Below the pieces are notes generated by a model that worked only from the letters and a program-made list of their open reading frames with translations, ran no database searches and was not told the origin of the DNA. Shown here piece by piece: positions 26,989-34,797 of a DNA stretch of 47,878 nucleotides (positions are counted from its first letter, which is position 1; the number at the start of each line of letters is the position of its first letter). The DNA is from Candidatus Accumulibacter conexus (GTDB taxonomy: Bacteria > Pseudomonadota > Gammaproteobacteria > Burkholderiales > Rhodocyclaceae): positions 1 through 47,878 of the forward strand of contig JAGFNJ010000041.1 of the NCBI GenBank assembly GCA_017592775.1, in the 5' to 3' direction. Made by a program: the position numbers and the translations under genes.

Positions 26989-28008
26989 CTATTTGATGCT
27001 GGCCGCCGCCGTGCGCACCTGATCGACCACCGTGGTCGGCAGCGGAATGTAGCCCATCGCGTCGGCCATCTTCTGGCCTTGCGTCAGACCGTACTCGACC
27101 ATCTCGCGCATCGCCTGCGCCTTCTTCGGATCGGCGTTGTTCTTGCGGAAGATCATCCAGGTGTAGGAGGTGATCGGGTAGGCCTTGGCGCCATCCGGGT
27201 CAGGCAGCCAGGCAATCATGTCCTGTGGCAGCTTGAAGCCGGCGAGCGTCTCCCCGCCGCTGCCAGCCGCAACGTATTGACCCGCCTTGTTCTGAAGCAG
27301 CGCGTACTCGACCTTGGCCAGCTTGGCAAAAGCGTATTCGATGTAGCCGATGGCGCCCGGAGTCTGGCGCACGGTCGCCGTCACGCCGTCGTTCTTCGGC
27401 GACTTGATGAACTTGTCGCTGGCCGGCCAGTTGACCGTGTTGCCTTCGCCAAGCGTCTTCCTGAACGCATCGTTGATGGCTGCCAGATGCTTGCTGAAGA
27501 CGGCCGTGGTACCGGACGAATCAGCACGGACGACGACCGTGATCGGCAGATCGGGGAGGCTCACGGCCGGATTGGCGGCGGTGATCCTGGCGTCGTTCCA
27601 GCGGGTGATCTTGCCCAGGAAGATGTTGGAATAGACCTCACGCGGCAGCCGGACGCCCTTGGGATTGCCCGGCAGGTTGTAAGCCAGGACGATCTCGCCG
27701 GCCGTCATCGGCAGCAACTGCACGCCTTCGGGCACCTTCGCCATATCCTCTTTGCTCATCGCGGAGTCGCTGGCAGCGAAGTCAACGGTCCTGTTCAGGA
27801 AATCCTGGACCCCCGCACCGCTGCCCTTGGACTGGTAATCCACCGTCAGATTCGGGTTCTTCTTGCCCAGATCCTTGAACCAGGCGAGATAGAGCGGTGC
27901 CGGAAAGCTGGCGCCGGAGCCGATCAGACGAATCCTCTCCTGTGCGAGGGCAGAGGAAGAAAGAGTGAGCGCGGCAGCGCAGGTCACAGCGAACATGATC
28001 CGTTTCAT
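26989..28008 (-). CDS. pstS: Phosphate ABC transporter substrate-binding protein PstS (first copy)
   Basis: A periplasmic phosphate-binding protein of 339 residues, first of the pst genes in transcription order. The signal peptide is MKRIMFAVTCAAALTLSSSA, cleaved after ALA. Motifs are GSGASFPAPLYLAWFKDLGK, DYQSKGSGAGVQDF, DFAASDSAMSKEDM, RADSSGTTAVFSKHL and GAIGYIEYAFAKL. CCGGAG lies about 9 bases upstream of the ATG. I found no GTCA repeat with 11-bp spacing directly in front of it, so expression may come from the promoter near 30.7 kb and pass through the EAL and HAD genes. Confidence 0.96.
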   Translation of the reverse strand: MKRIMFAVTCAAALTLSSSALAQERIRLIGSGASFPAPLYLAWFKDLGKKNPNLTVDYQSKGSGAGVQDFLNRTVDFAASDSAMSKEDMAKVPEGVQLLPMTAGEIVLAYNLPGNPKGVRLPREVYSNIFLGKITRWNDARITAANPAVSLPDLPITVVVRADSSGTTAVFSKHLAAINDAFRKTLGEGNTVNWPASDKFIKSPKNDGVTATVRQTPGAIGYIEYAFAKLAKVEYALLQNKAGQYVAAGSGGETLAGFKLPQDMIAWLPDPDGAKAYPITSYTWMIFRKNNADPKKAQAMREMVEYGLTQGQKMADAMGYIPLPTTVVDQVRTAAASIK

Positions 28009-28066
28009 CAGTCAGACTCCGGAGGTGGTCACAAAGCCATGAGTGTGATGGCGCGTTGTTGCGGGA

Positions 28067-28681
28067 TCATGTCGGTCGGGGCTCGGCAGACCCCGGGCAG
28101 GTGATGGCGTACCTGCCATCGATGGGTCGTCCGGGATCAGGCACCGTCTGACGCTGCGGGTGTTCCGCGGCGACTGGCCATCCCCGGCCAATGTCGTCGA
28201 CCGCTTGCAGCACCCGGTCGATCCAGCAGGGGTCATGGGGATCGACCTGCACCACGCGGAAGCCGTAGGCTTGACCTTCCATCCTGACGCCCTCGGAATC
28301 GTCGACATGCAGGTCGATGCCGAACGCCGGCGGAAACTTGGAAGGTACACTGCGAAGAAAACGAAGACCAGACGTGCTCCGATGACGCTCGCTGTTGACG
28401 ATGCCATGGACATGAATCCCGTGCAGCAGCAGCCACTGCCGAATGCGCCAGGGTGGGCGGCTCGACGTCGTGTAGATCCAGATTCGCCAGCCCCTGCGCC
28501 GCAATTGCGTGATCAGGCTGCGGGTTCCCTGCCGCAGGGGCTCGCCGAACCACCATAGTGAAACGGCTGCCAGGAACCCGCTCTCCCTGGGCACCATGGC
28601 GCCATGGCAGGTGAGCGTTTCGTCCAGATCAAAGGAAATGCGCAGTGGGCCGAAGCCCGGACGCGATCGTTGCGACTCCAT
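28067..28681 (-). CDS. HAD-superfamily hydrolase
   Basis: A 204-residue soluble protein with HAD motif I SFDLDETL (Asp nucleophile, about residues 16-23) and motif II inside IWIYTTSSRPPWRI, where the Thr/Ser follows a short strand. A later acidic segment (LHVDDSEGVRMEG) fits motif IV. Its natural phosphatase substrate cannot be told. It begins 5 bp after the EAL-CBS-GGDEF stop and ends 58 bp before pstS, so it is probably co-transcribed with the transporter and could release phosphate from an intracellular ester. The C-terminal 30 residues are Pro/Arg-rich and may be disordered. Confidence 0.75.
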   Translation of the reverse strand: MESQRSRPGFGPLRISFDLDETLTCHGAMVPRESGFLAAVSLWWFGEPLRQGTRSLITQLRRRGWRIWIYTTSSRPPWRIRQWLLLHGIHVHGIVNSERHRSTSGLRFLRSVPSKFPPAFGIDLHVDDSEGVRMEGQAYGFRVVQVDPHDPCWIDRVLQAVDDIGRGWPVAAEHPQRQTVPDPGRPIDGRYAITCPGSAEPRPT

Positions 28682-28686
28682 GAAGT

Positions 28687-30636
28687 TCAGGTCTTGGTCC
28701 TTTCCCGCGTTGTTCCCCCTGATCGTTCTTCGGGCGGGACTCTGGGGTTCGAGGAGGCATCCCGGCGGTACCCTTCGCTCGGCGGTCCTGCGGCGGCGGG
28801 CTTGCGGCAGGGCGTCAGAAGGCCAGCAGCGGACCAGGAGTCGTCCGCTTGGCCAGACCGGCGCCGCTCAACGAATACGCAGCCGCTTGGCGCCTCTCCC
28901 GGCACCCTCCTGGCCGCCTTCTTCGCCTCCTTTTTGGCTACCGCTACAGCCGCTGCAACTTCGCGATGCGAATCGCATTGTCCGGGATGGACGCGCACGG
29001 CACCCACGGAGAGCGTCGGCCAGGCCTGGAAGACCAACTCGCCCTTGCGGTTCTCGGCCATGTAGCCATCGCCACCAAGGCCATTCGCAGCGGCCATCGG
29101 CTGCATCGCCTTGGCGAAGCGATCGACGATGTTCCAACAGCGAGCTTCCCAGTCAGCACTCTGGAAGGCAACAAAGAAATCGTCGCCACCGATGTGCCCG
29201 ACAAAGTCGATACCTTGATTGACCGTCTGGCAGATCAGGCGTCCCAGGAGCTGGATGACGTCGTCGCCACGCCGATAGCCGTAGGTATCGTTGTATGGCT
29301 TGAAATTGTCGACATCGAGATAGGCGACGACGAAGCTCTTGTCCGCTGCCAACATGCGGTCAATGTGCTCGTTGATCGGCACGTTGCCCGGTAGTTGCGT
29401 GAGGGGGTTGGCGTAGCGGGCGGCGCTGATCTGCATTTCGGTGATCATGGCCATCAGGTCGTGGCTGCTGCCCACGCCCAAGTATTTTCCTTCGCCAGTA
29501 ATGATGAAGCCGTCGAACAGGTGATGCTTTGGGGCCAGCGCCAGCATCATCGCCAGTTCCTGCGCGGTGGCCTGCTGATCGACGACGAGTGGCGCGTGGT
29601 CCATGATCTGCGTACAGTTGGCGCGACCGAAAAGCTCCCGCTGGAAGGGGCGGGCGAAACGCTCGAAGAGGGTGTGACGATTGATGAGGCCGACAGGCAC
29701 GTCACCACGCACGACCGGCAGCACGTCGAGTTCGCCATCGGCCTCGAAGCGGGCCATGACGCTCTCGTTGGTCGCATGGGAGGGCGCCGGCGTCACCGGT
29801 CGCAGCAGATTCATGGCAGTCGCCATCCGCGAACCGGCGGGTGAAAGAGCAAGCTGCTTCTGCGCCAGTGCCTCGACGACGATGGGTGACAGATGACGGT
29901 CCGGGGAGGTCGCCGGTCTGGCGACAAAGAACCCCTGCGCACAGGCGATGCCCAAGTCGCGGGCAAAGACAAAATCTTTGCAGCGTTCGATGCCCTCTGC
30001 CACGATCGACGCATGGCAGATCTCGGCGAGATCCTGCATGGCGCGAACGAAGTGGTATTTCATGCGGTCATCGGCGATCCCGTGGATGAAATGCTTGTCT
30101 ATCTTGACGAACTCGGGCCGCACTTCCGACCACATGCGCAGGTTCGCAAAGCCTTCACCAAGATCGTCGATGGCGATCTGGAAGCCGCGCCTGCGAAAGT
30201 GCAACAGCCCTTCATGCATCCCGGGCAGATCGGTGATCTGCTGGTTCTCCGTCAACTCGATGACCACCCGATTCGCGGCGATTCCCAGGTCGTTCAGCAG
30301 ATGACAGGTCGCGCCGTTCATCAGGCGATCGTCGAGCAGGCAGCCTGGCGTGACGTTGAGAAACAGCCTCCCGGGCAAGCCAAGGCGGGCAAAGGCACGC
30401 AGGCTGGCCTCGCGGCAGGCCTGTTCGAGTGCGCCGGCCAGTCCGGCGCTACGCGCCGCGGCAAACAATTGGTCTGGACGATGCAGCGGCGAACTGGCGG
30501 GTCCGCGGATCAGCGCCTCGAATCCCAGGTAGGCCTGTGCCCGGAAATCGAGAATGGGCTGAAAGACCGGGTGCAGCAGACCCTCGCGAATGACGCGCCC
30601 GATGTCCTCGGCTGCGTCCCTGAGCGGCATGACCAT
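28687..30636 (-). CDS. EAL-CBS-CBS-GGDEF cyclic-di-GMP protein
   Basis: A 649-residue soluble signalling protein. The EAL domain (about residues 15-245) keeps the phosphodiesterase residues: FEALIRG, LNVTPG, ELTEN, AIDDLGEG, VKIDKHF and VAEGIE. A paired CBS region follows (about 275-390: ESVMARFEADGELDVLPVVR, CTQIMDHAPLVVDQQATAQE), then a GGDEF domain (DVDNFKPYNDTYGYRRGDD, HIGGDDFFVAF). The signature is GGDDF, a conservative Glu-to-Asp change, so cyclase activity is possible but uncertain. CBS domains may sense adenine nucleotides. I start it at the ATG at 30636 because the longer TTG start at 30702 lies in a Pho-box-like repeat. It heads the minus-strand pst run. Confidence 0.88.
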   Translation of the reverse strand: MVMPLRDAAEDIGRVIREGLLHPVFQPILDFRAQAYLGFEALIRGPASSPLHRPDQLFAAARSAGLAGALEQACREASLRAFARLGLPGRLFLNVTPGCLLDDRLMNGATCHLLNDLGIAANRVVIELTENQQITDLPGMHEGLLHFRRRGFQIAIDDLGEGFANLRMWSEVRPEFVKIDKHFIHGIADDRMKYHFVRAMQDLAEICHASIVAEGIERCKDFVFARDLGIACAQGFFVARPATSPDRHLSPIVVEALAQKQLALSPAGSRMATAMNLLRPVTPAPSHATNESVMARFEADGELDVLPVVRGDVPVGLINRHTLFERFARPFQRELFGRANCTQIMDHAPLVVDQQATAQELAMMLALAPKHHLFDGFIITGEGKYLGVGSSHDLMAMITEMQISAARYANPLTQLPGNVPINEHIDRMLAADKSFVVAYLDVDNFKPYNDTYGYRRGDDVIQLLGRLICQTVNQGIDFVGHIGGDDFFVAFQSADWEARCWNIVDRFAKAMQPMAAANGLGGDGYMAENRKGELVFQAWPTLSVGAVRVHPGQCDSHREVAAAVAVAKKEAKKAARRVPGEAPSGCVFVERRRSGQADDSWSAAGLLTPCRKPAAAGPPSEGYRRDASSNPRVPPEERSGGTTRERTKT

Positions 30637-30684
30637 CTTCGTGCTTGTCCCGCGGAAGTAGTCAGGCCAGTGTAGGTCCGCCAG

Positions 30685-30702
30685 ATGACGAAACGGTGAC
30701 AA
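30685..30702 (-). promoter_or_regulatory. Pho-box-like direct repeat plus -10, facing the EAL-HAD-pst run
   Basis: On the minus strand TTGTCACCGTTTCGTCAT has GTCA twice at exactly 11 bp spacing, 11 of 18 consensus matches. TACACT (30674-30669), a 4-of-6 match to a -10, begins exactly 10 bp downstream. The predicted transcript would start near 30662, upstream of the ATG at 30636. Confidence 0.65.
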
Positions 30703-30708
30703 GCCGTC

Positions 30709-30726
30709 CTGTCATCTTCCTGCAAA
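30709..30726 (+). promoter_or_regulatory. Pho-box-like site facing the OlsB-like gene
   Basis: CTGTCATCTTCCTGCAAA has a perfect first half-site (CTGTCAT) and a degraded second one (CTGCAAA) at 11-bp spacing, about 11 of 18 matches. The -10 candidate CATGCT (30737-30742) is weak. It is divergent from the neighbouring Pho-box-like repeat, and the two cores form an inverted pair. Confidence 0.45.
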
Positions 30727-30904
30727 CTTGCCGCCCCATGCTGCGCGCAACGAATCCCTTCCCGTGCGCGCGGCGACCATCACCGAGGCGCCGTTCTGCT
30801 GCTGCGATCACATCCCTCGTCGATCCAGCCAGATGCGCCGCGCCCCCATCAGTGGCCAGAGGTCGGGAATGAAGGTTCGCCAAGACAAGAATGGAGAAGT
30901 AGGA

Positions 30905-31696
30905 ATGGAGAAGTTCATGCAAGAACAGATCAGCCAGCTCAATAGCCGGGTGCGCGACAAGTCGGGCTATCGCGTGGATTTTGCCTGCGGCGAGGAAGAG
31001 ATCCGCGAAATTCAGCGCCTGCGCTACCAGGTATTTGCCGCCGAACTGGGAGCACGCTTGTCTTGCCGGATTCCTGGTCACGACAGCGACCTCTACGACC
31101 ACTACTGCGAGCATCTCGTTGTCCGCGCAGGCACATCGCAAGGAATTGTCGGCGCCTGTCGCGTCCTCTCGCCTGGTGCGGCACGTCAGGTCGGCGCCTA
31201 CAACGCGGAGGGCGACTTCGATCTGAGTTCCCTGGAAAACCTGCGTCCGCAGATGATCGAGGTCGGCCGCTCGTGCATTCATCCGGATCACCGCAGTGAT
31301 GCGGTGGTCACCCTGCTGTGGGCCGCGTTGGCTGAGTACATGGTGAGCCGAGGTTGTGAGCACCTGATCGGCTGCGCATCCATCGGTATGGCCGACGGCG
31401 GACACAATGCCGCCAACCTCTTCCAGCAATTGTCGCCGGCACAGATCGCGCCGATCGGCTTTCGCACCCATCCCTTCGATCGCCTGCCGTACGAACGGCT
31501 GGCCGACGGCGCACCGGTGCTCATGCCGGCATGGATCAAGGGCTACCTGCGTGCCGGCGCTTGGGTTTGCGGCGAGTTGGCCTGGGATCCGGATTTCAAC
31601 ACTGCCCAGGTGCTGCTGCACCTGCCCTTGTCGCGCTGGAACACGGGCTATGCTCTGCCGCCTTGCCAGCGGAGGACGGAGTGGCAATGGACCTGA
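30905..31696 (+). CDS. OlsB-like GNAT N-acyltransferase (hemolysin family)
   Basis: A 263-residue protein of the family that contains ornithine acyl-ACP N-acyltransferase OlsB and proteins named putative hemolysins. Signature parts are EIQRLRYQVFAAELGA, DHYCEHLVV, GIVGACRVLSP, MIEVGRSCIHPDHRS and LWAALAEYMVSRGCEHLIGC. OlsB makes lyso-ornithine lipid, the first step to a phosphorus-free membrane lipid. No olsA partner is adjacent, so the O-acylation would need another acyltransferase. The ATG at 30905 follows AGTAGGA; the upstream frame is unsupported. It overlaps sixA by 10 bases. The amino acid accepted is unknown. Confidence 0.78.
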   Translation: MEKFMQEQISQLNSRVRDKSGYRVDFACGEEEIREIQRLRYQVFAAELGARLSCRIPGHDSDLYDHYCEHLVVRAGTSQGIVGACRVLSPGAARQVGAYNAEGDFDLSSLENLRPQMIEVGRSCIHPDHRSDAVVTLLWAALAEYMVSRGCEHLIGCASIGMADGGHNAANLFQQLSPAQIAPIGFRTHPFDRLPYERLADGAPVLMPAWIKGYLRAGAWVCGELAWDPDFNTAQVLLHLPLSRWNTGYALPPCQRRTEWQWT

Positions 31697-32139
31697 TCCT
31701 GTGGCGGCACGCGGACGCGGCCGAGGGAAAGGGCGGCATCGCTGACGGCAAGGTCCGACTCACCGCGCGTGGCAGGAAGCAGGCCGAGCACATGGCCGAG
31801 TGGCTGAAGGCGCAGCGACTGAGCAAAGTGAGAATTCTCGCCAGCCCCGCCGAGCGGGCAAGGCAGACCGCGCACGCACTGGGCTTGCCCTACAAGGTGA
31901 AGGAGCAACTGGCGGTCGGCGCCAATACGGTCGACCTGCTCGCCGCTGCCGACTGGCCCGATTACCACGGCACCGTGATTCTCGTCAGCCATCAGCCGGC
32001 ACTCGGTCGCCTGGCTGCGCTGCTGCTCTCCGGACAGGAGGCGGACTGGACGATCAAGCGAGGCAGCATCTGGTGGTTCAGCAATCGCGTCCGGCGCGAT
32101 GAGACACAGACCGTGCTGCGCGCCGTAATCAGCCCATAG
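31687..32139 (+). CDS. sixA: Phosphohistidine phosphatase SixA family
   Basis: A small (150-residue) histidine-phosphatase-superfamily protein. It begins DLILWRHADAAEGKGG with the catalytic RH motif (here WRHA). LTARGRKQAEHMAEWL, ASPAERARQTA and the second catalytic His in VSHQPALGRLAALL follow. E. coli SixA removes phosphate from histidine phosphotransfer proteins, including NPr of the nitrogen PTS. The ATG lies inside the end of the OlsB-like gene, so the two are co-translated. The family call is secure; the target here is unknown. Confidence 0.9.
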   Translation: MDLILWRHADAAEGKGGIADGKVRLTARGRKQAEHMAEWLKAQRLSKVRILASPAERARQTAHALGLPYKVKEQLAVGANTVDLLAAADWPDYHGTVILVSHQPALGRLAALLLSGQEADWTIKRGSIWWFSNRVRRDETQTVLRAVISP

Positions 32140-32233
32140 GCACCCAACGCAGACCCCGAAGCAACGACGGGAACCGAGTCTGCTCACGCTCGGCACTTGG
32201 CTTCAGTAGCAGCCGGACCGCGCCGCCGCGCAT

Positions 32234-32665
32234 TCAGGGGAGTCTGCGCGCCCAGTCCCGGCGGGCTCTCTCTCCATTGTCGACCAGGCGCCACCCGCCG
32301 CAGAGATCATGCGCCACCATGCCGCGTGGACCCTGCCGTCCGTTGAACGCCAGGGAAACGACCTGCTCCGGATTCTCCTTCAACCGTGCCGCATGCAGCC
32401 GCAACTTGCCTTGTCCCGCGGGGTCGATACGCGTGGCACGTCCGGCGAAGTAGATGCTGTTTGCTTCGTCAGGCACGACCGAGTTCGTGTGCCGGGTTGG
32501 TGGGGGCTTGTCCAACGGCAAATCAGTGGCTGCGGCAGGACCGAGCGACCGTGTCGGCACGCCTTCCGACGGTGATGTGGCGGAAGTATTGCACCCCAGG
32601 AGCATGACCCCAAGGGTCACCAGCGACAGGCATGAGCGCGTGCGCAGCTTCTGTCCAGGCTTCAC
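32234..32665 (-). CDS. Lipoprotein with degenerate OmpA-like domain
   Basis: A 143-residue secreted lipoprotein: basic N-terminus, hydrophobic segment and lipobox LLGC (Cys at residue 25), followed by a Pro/Ser/Thr-rich linker. The C-terminal half (SIYFAGRATRIDPAGQGKLR, LHAARLKENPEQVVSLAFNG) resembles an OmpA/Pal peptidoglycan-binding domain. The part that should read GHTDxxGxxxYN has decayed to FNGRQGPRGMVAHDLC, so the usual diaminopimelate-binding Asp and Arg are not evident. Its ATG overlaps the stop of the marR gene (ATGA), implying co-expression. Confidence 0.65.
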   Translation of the reverse strand: MKPGQKLRTRSCLSLVTLGVMLLGCNTSATSPSEGVPTRSLGPAAATDLPLDKPPPTRHTNSVVPDEANSIYFAGRATRIDPAGQGKLRLHAARLKENPEQVVSLAFNGRQGPRGMVAHDLCGGWRLVDNGERARRDWARRLP

Positions 32666-33168
32666 TGCGGATTCCTTGCGATGTCGGCCAGCGGGACACT
32701 GGCGAAGGCATCGTTTCGTCCGGGGAGATGCCGTATCAACTCAGATAGATTGATATACAATGTTTGGAGTGCGACTTCCGGCATGGCGGACAGCGCTTCG
32801 GGAAGGGCGCCTTCGGCGGAGCCGGGTAGCGCCGCGATGGCCTTGACGCCGGCGGGCGCGAGATGGAGGCCAACGCGGCGCTGATCCTCGTGTCTGCGCG
32901 TCTTGATGAGGTATCCGCGAGCGACCAGCTTTTCAACGAGTTGACTGCATGTGGACTGATGTATGGCCAGAAGTGCCGCGAGGTCCGTCACTCCGAGCCC
33001 CGGGCAGCGTTGAACCTCCTGCAGAATCCACATCTGCGAACCGGGAAGCCCGCAGCGTTCTTCCACCTCACGGAAATACTGGCGCATCGTGCCGTAGATC
33101 ACGCGGAACTGTTGTAGAACCGCCAAAGGGACCTGCGGCGTGGCCGTCGGCAGAGGGAGCGTCATCAT
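32662..33168 (-). CDS. MarR-family transcriptional regulator
   Basis: A winged-helix repressor or activator of 168 residues. The core MarR pattern is visible: LPGSQMWILQEVQRCPGLGV, then TDLAALLAIHQSTCSQLVEK as the recognition helix region, GYLIKTRRHEDQRRVGLHLA as the wing with the conserved D-x-R, and TPAGVKAIAAL-like sequence (here APAGVKAIAAL). It is divergent from the antiporter genes across about 160 bp containing a strong palindrome, and is followed by the OmpA-like lipoprotein gene. It probably controls its own operon and the antiporters. The ligand is unknown. Confidence 0.88.
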   Translation of the reverse strand: MMTLPLPTATPQVPLAVLQQFRVIYGTMRQYFREVEERCGLPGSQMWILQEVQRCPGLGVTDLAALLAIHQSTCSQLVEKLVARGYLIKTRRHEDQRRVGLHLAPAGVKAIAALPGSAEGALPEALSAMPEVALQTLYINLSELIRHLPGRNDAFASVPLADIARNPQ

Positions 33169-33201
33169 GCGTCAGTGATTGCGTTGGTCGAGAAAGCGAA
33201 T

Positions 33202-33220
33202 TATATTGCCTGGCAATGTA
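33202..33220. promoter_or_regulatory. Palindromic MarR operator candidate
   Basis: ATTGCC (33205-33210), a single T, then GGCAAT (33212-33217) form a perfect inverted repeat. It extends imperfectly to TATATTGCC/GGCAATGTA, 19 bp in all, in an otherwise AT-richer stretch that also holds TATATT. The size and symmetry fit a MarR dimer site, between marR and the antiporter. Confidence 0.6.
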
Positions 33221-33327
33221 CCGGCGATGGTTTTTTTGAGCATGCATGTTTGGCGATGATCTCGCGCGGAAGCGGCTGGTCACGCTTTGCCGCCACGCCG
33301 AGAGAAGCGGTGAGGACTCACGACTCC

Positions 33328-34557
33328 ATGTTCAATTCGGTCCAGATTCTCGGCATGGCGCTCCTCGGCGGTTTGGCTGCAGGCGAGCTCGCGCGTCGCG
33401 GGTTGCGTTTGCCACGAACGACCGGTTACGTTGTTTTCGGACTGCTGGTCGGGCAGAGCGGACTGGGGTGGATAGCGCCTTACGATATCGAGTCCAACCA
33501 GCTGTTCATCGACCTGGCACTGGGTCTGATCCTGTTCGAACTCGGCCATCAGGTCCCGCCTGTGGCTGCCAGCGAAGGCTTGAGCCGACTGCGCGCGGGG
33601 GTACTGATCTCCCTTACCACGGGATCGGCCATCGTCCTGGCGATCCTGGCTCTGGATTTTTCCGCCAGTTCCGCCGTTTTCGCGGCAGCCCTTTGTCTCG
33701 CCACTTCGCCAGCGATCACCATTGCGACTTGCGGCGACGTAGGTGCCAGAGGAGACAAGACCGACTTGCTGTTCACCATGGTGGCGATCAATGGATGCGT
33801 TGCCTTTGTGACCGCCACTTGGTCCATGCCCTTCCTGGTGGAGGACGCGGCAATCAGCAACCTTGCCGGCGTCTGGACGGCGACACGGGGACTGGCCGCG
33901 GCCGTGGTACTGGGCGGTTCCTGCTCCGGGCTGGTGCTGATCGGCGCTCGACTTCTGGGGTGGCGGCCAGAGCACCAGCACCTGCTGATTCTCGGTAGCA
34001 TCCTTCTCAGTGTGGGAACCGCCATTCACCTCGAGATCTCGGTGCTGCTGCCGATGCTGCTGTTTGGCTGCCTGACACGAGCGCTTGACCGGAAGCAGCA
34101 GGTCGTCGCCATCCGCATAGCCCGTGATGCCAGGATCTTTCTCGTCGTCACATTCGTCCTTGCCGGTGCCGTCCTGGATGTTGGCGTACTCATGGGCCAT
34201 TGGCTGGAAGCCCTCGTGCTGGTGATCGCCCGCGCCGCAGGACAGGTCGCTGGCGTGTTGTGGAATCGGCATTGCCTGCGCTTGAACACTGAATCGGCAG
34301 TCTACCTGTCTCTCGGGTTGCAGCCGATGTCGAGCGTTGCCCTGGTTCTCCTTGCCAACGTGCAGACGCTCTACGCCGGTCTTGAGCCACGACTGACGGG
34401 CGCCTTGCTGGCGACGATTCTCCTGATGCAGTTGTTCGGTCCCCTGGCGACACAGACGGCGATCAAGGGCTTCGGTGAGGCGACCCGTCTGCCATCGCTC
34501 GACCCGGCGGTAGACCAGCCGGCCGCCAAGCGCAGTTCCTGTGGCGCAGATCGATGA
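33328..34557 (+). CDS. Cation:proton antiporter (CPA2-type), first copy
   Basis: A 409-residue membrane protein with 11-12 hydrophobic helices. The start MFNSVQILGMALLGGLAAGE, followed by LPRTTGYVVFGLLVGQSGLG and LALGLILFELGHQV, matches the NhaA-fold/CPA2 exchangers (Na+ or K+ for H+, KefB/KefC-like membrane domain). There is no TrkA-N domain at the C-terminus. I chose the ATG at 33328, with GAGG 12 bases upstream; the longer GTG frame from 33175 would run through the operator region. Its stop overlaps the start of the amidotransferase remnant (ATGA). Confidence 0.82.
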   Translation: MFNSVQILGMALLGGLAAGELARRGLRLPRTTGYVVFGLLVGQSGLGWIAPYDIESNQLFIDLALGLILFELGHQVPPVAASEGLSRLRAGVLISLTTGSAIVLAILALDFSASSAVFAAALCLATSPAITIATCGDVGARGDKTDLLFTMVAINGCVAFVTATWSMPFLVEDAAISNLAGVWTATRGLAAAVVLGGSCSGLVLIGARLLGWRPEHQHLLILGSILLSVGTAIHLEISVLLPMLLFGCLTRALDRKQQVVAIRIARDARIFLVVTFVLAGAVLDVGVLMGHWLEALVLVIARAAGQVAGVLWNRHCLRLNTESAVYLSLGLQPMSSVALVLLANVQTLYAGLEPRLTGALLATILLMQLFGPLATQTAIKGFGEATRLPSLDPAVDQPAAKRSSCGADR

Positions 34558-34784
34558 GCAGACGGCCCTTGCGCATCGGTCTCTCGGCACGCATCGACCA
34601 TCCGCTGGTCGGTGCGACGGGTCTGCAGTCGAAATCCCTGCACTATCTCGGCGAAACGGCGGGCAAGCACCTTCATGAGGATTGCGACCGGCACAGCCAT
34701 GCGGTCGAGTGGGCCGCCAGATCCGGCTTGGCGAAGCTCCATCCGCACGCGTTTCTCGCCGCTGCCCGCGGCCGACTCGGGTGA
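34554..34784 (+). pseudogene. Remnant of a class I glutamine amidotransferase-like gene
   Basis: The first 40 residues (LRIGLSARIDHPLVGATGLQ, then SKSLHYL) resemble the N-terminus of the gamma-glutamyl-GABA hydrolase-like amidotransferases that often sit beside YbdK-type ligases and KefB-type antiporters. After about residue 40 the frame becomes unrelated sequence and stops at 76 codons, and only 13 bp remain before the next antiporter gene. The rest of the domain, including the nucleophilic Cys and His-Glu pair, is missing. An internal deletion is the simplest explanation. The ATG still overlaps the antiporter stop, preserving the operon join. Confidence 0.5.
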
Positions 34785-34797
34785 GGGGATCGGAGCG

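Noticed and set aside
28009-28066. Pho box directly upstream of the first pstS
   Set aside because: I looked for GTCA repeats at 11-bp spacing on the coding strand and found only a weak CTCA/GTGA pair, so no site is claimed.
30637-30702. TTG start extending the EAL-CBS-GGDEF protein by 22 residues
   Set aside because: The extension covers the Pho-box-like repeat and -10 region; the ATG at 30636 lies just downstream of the predicted transcription start.
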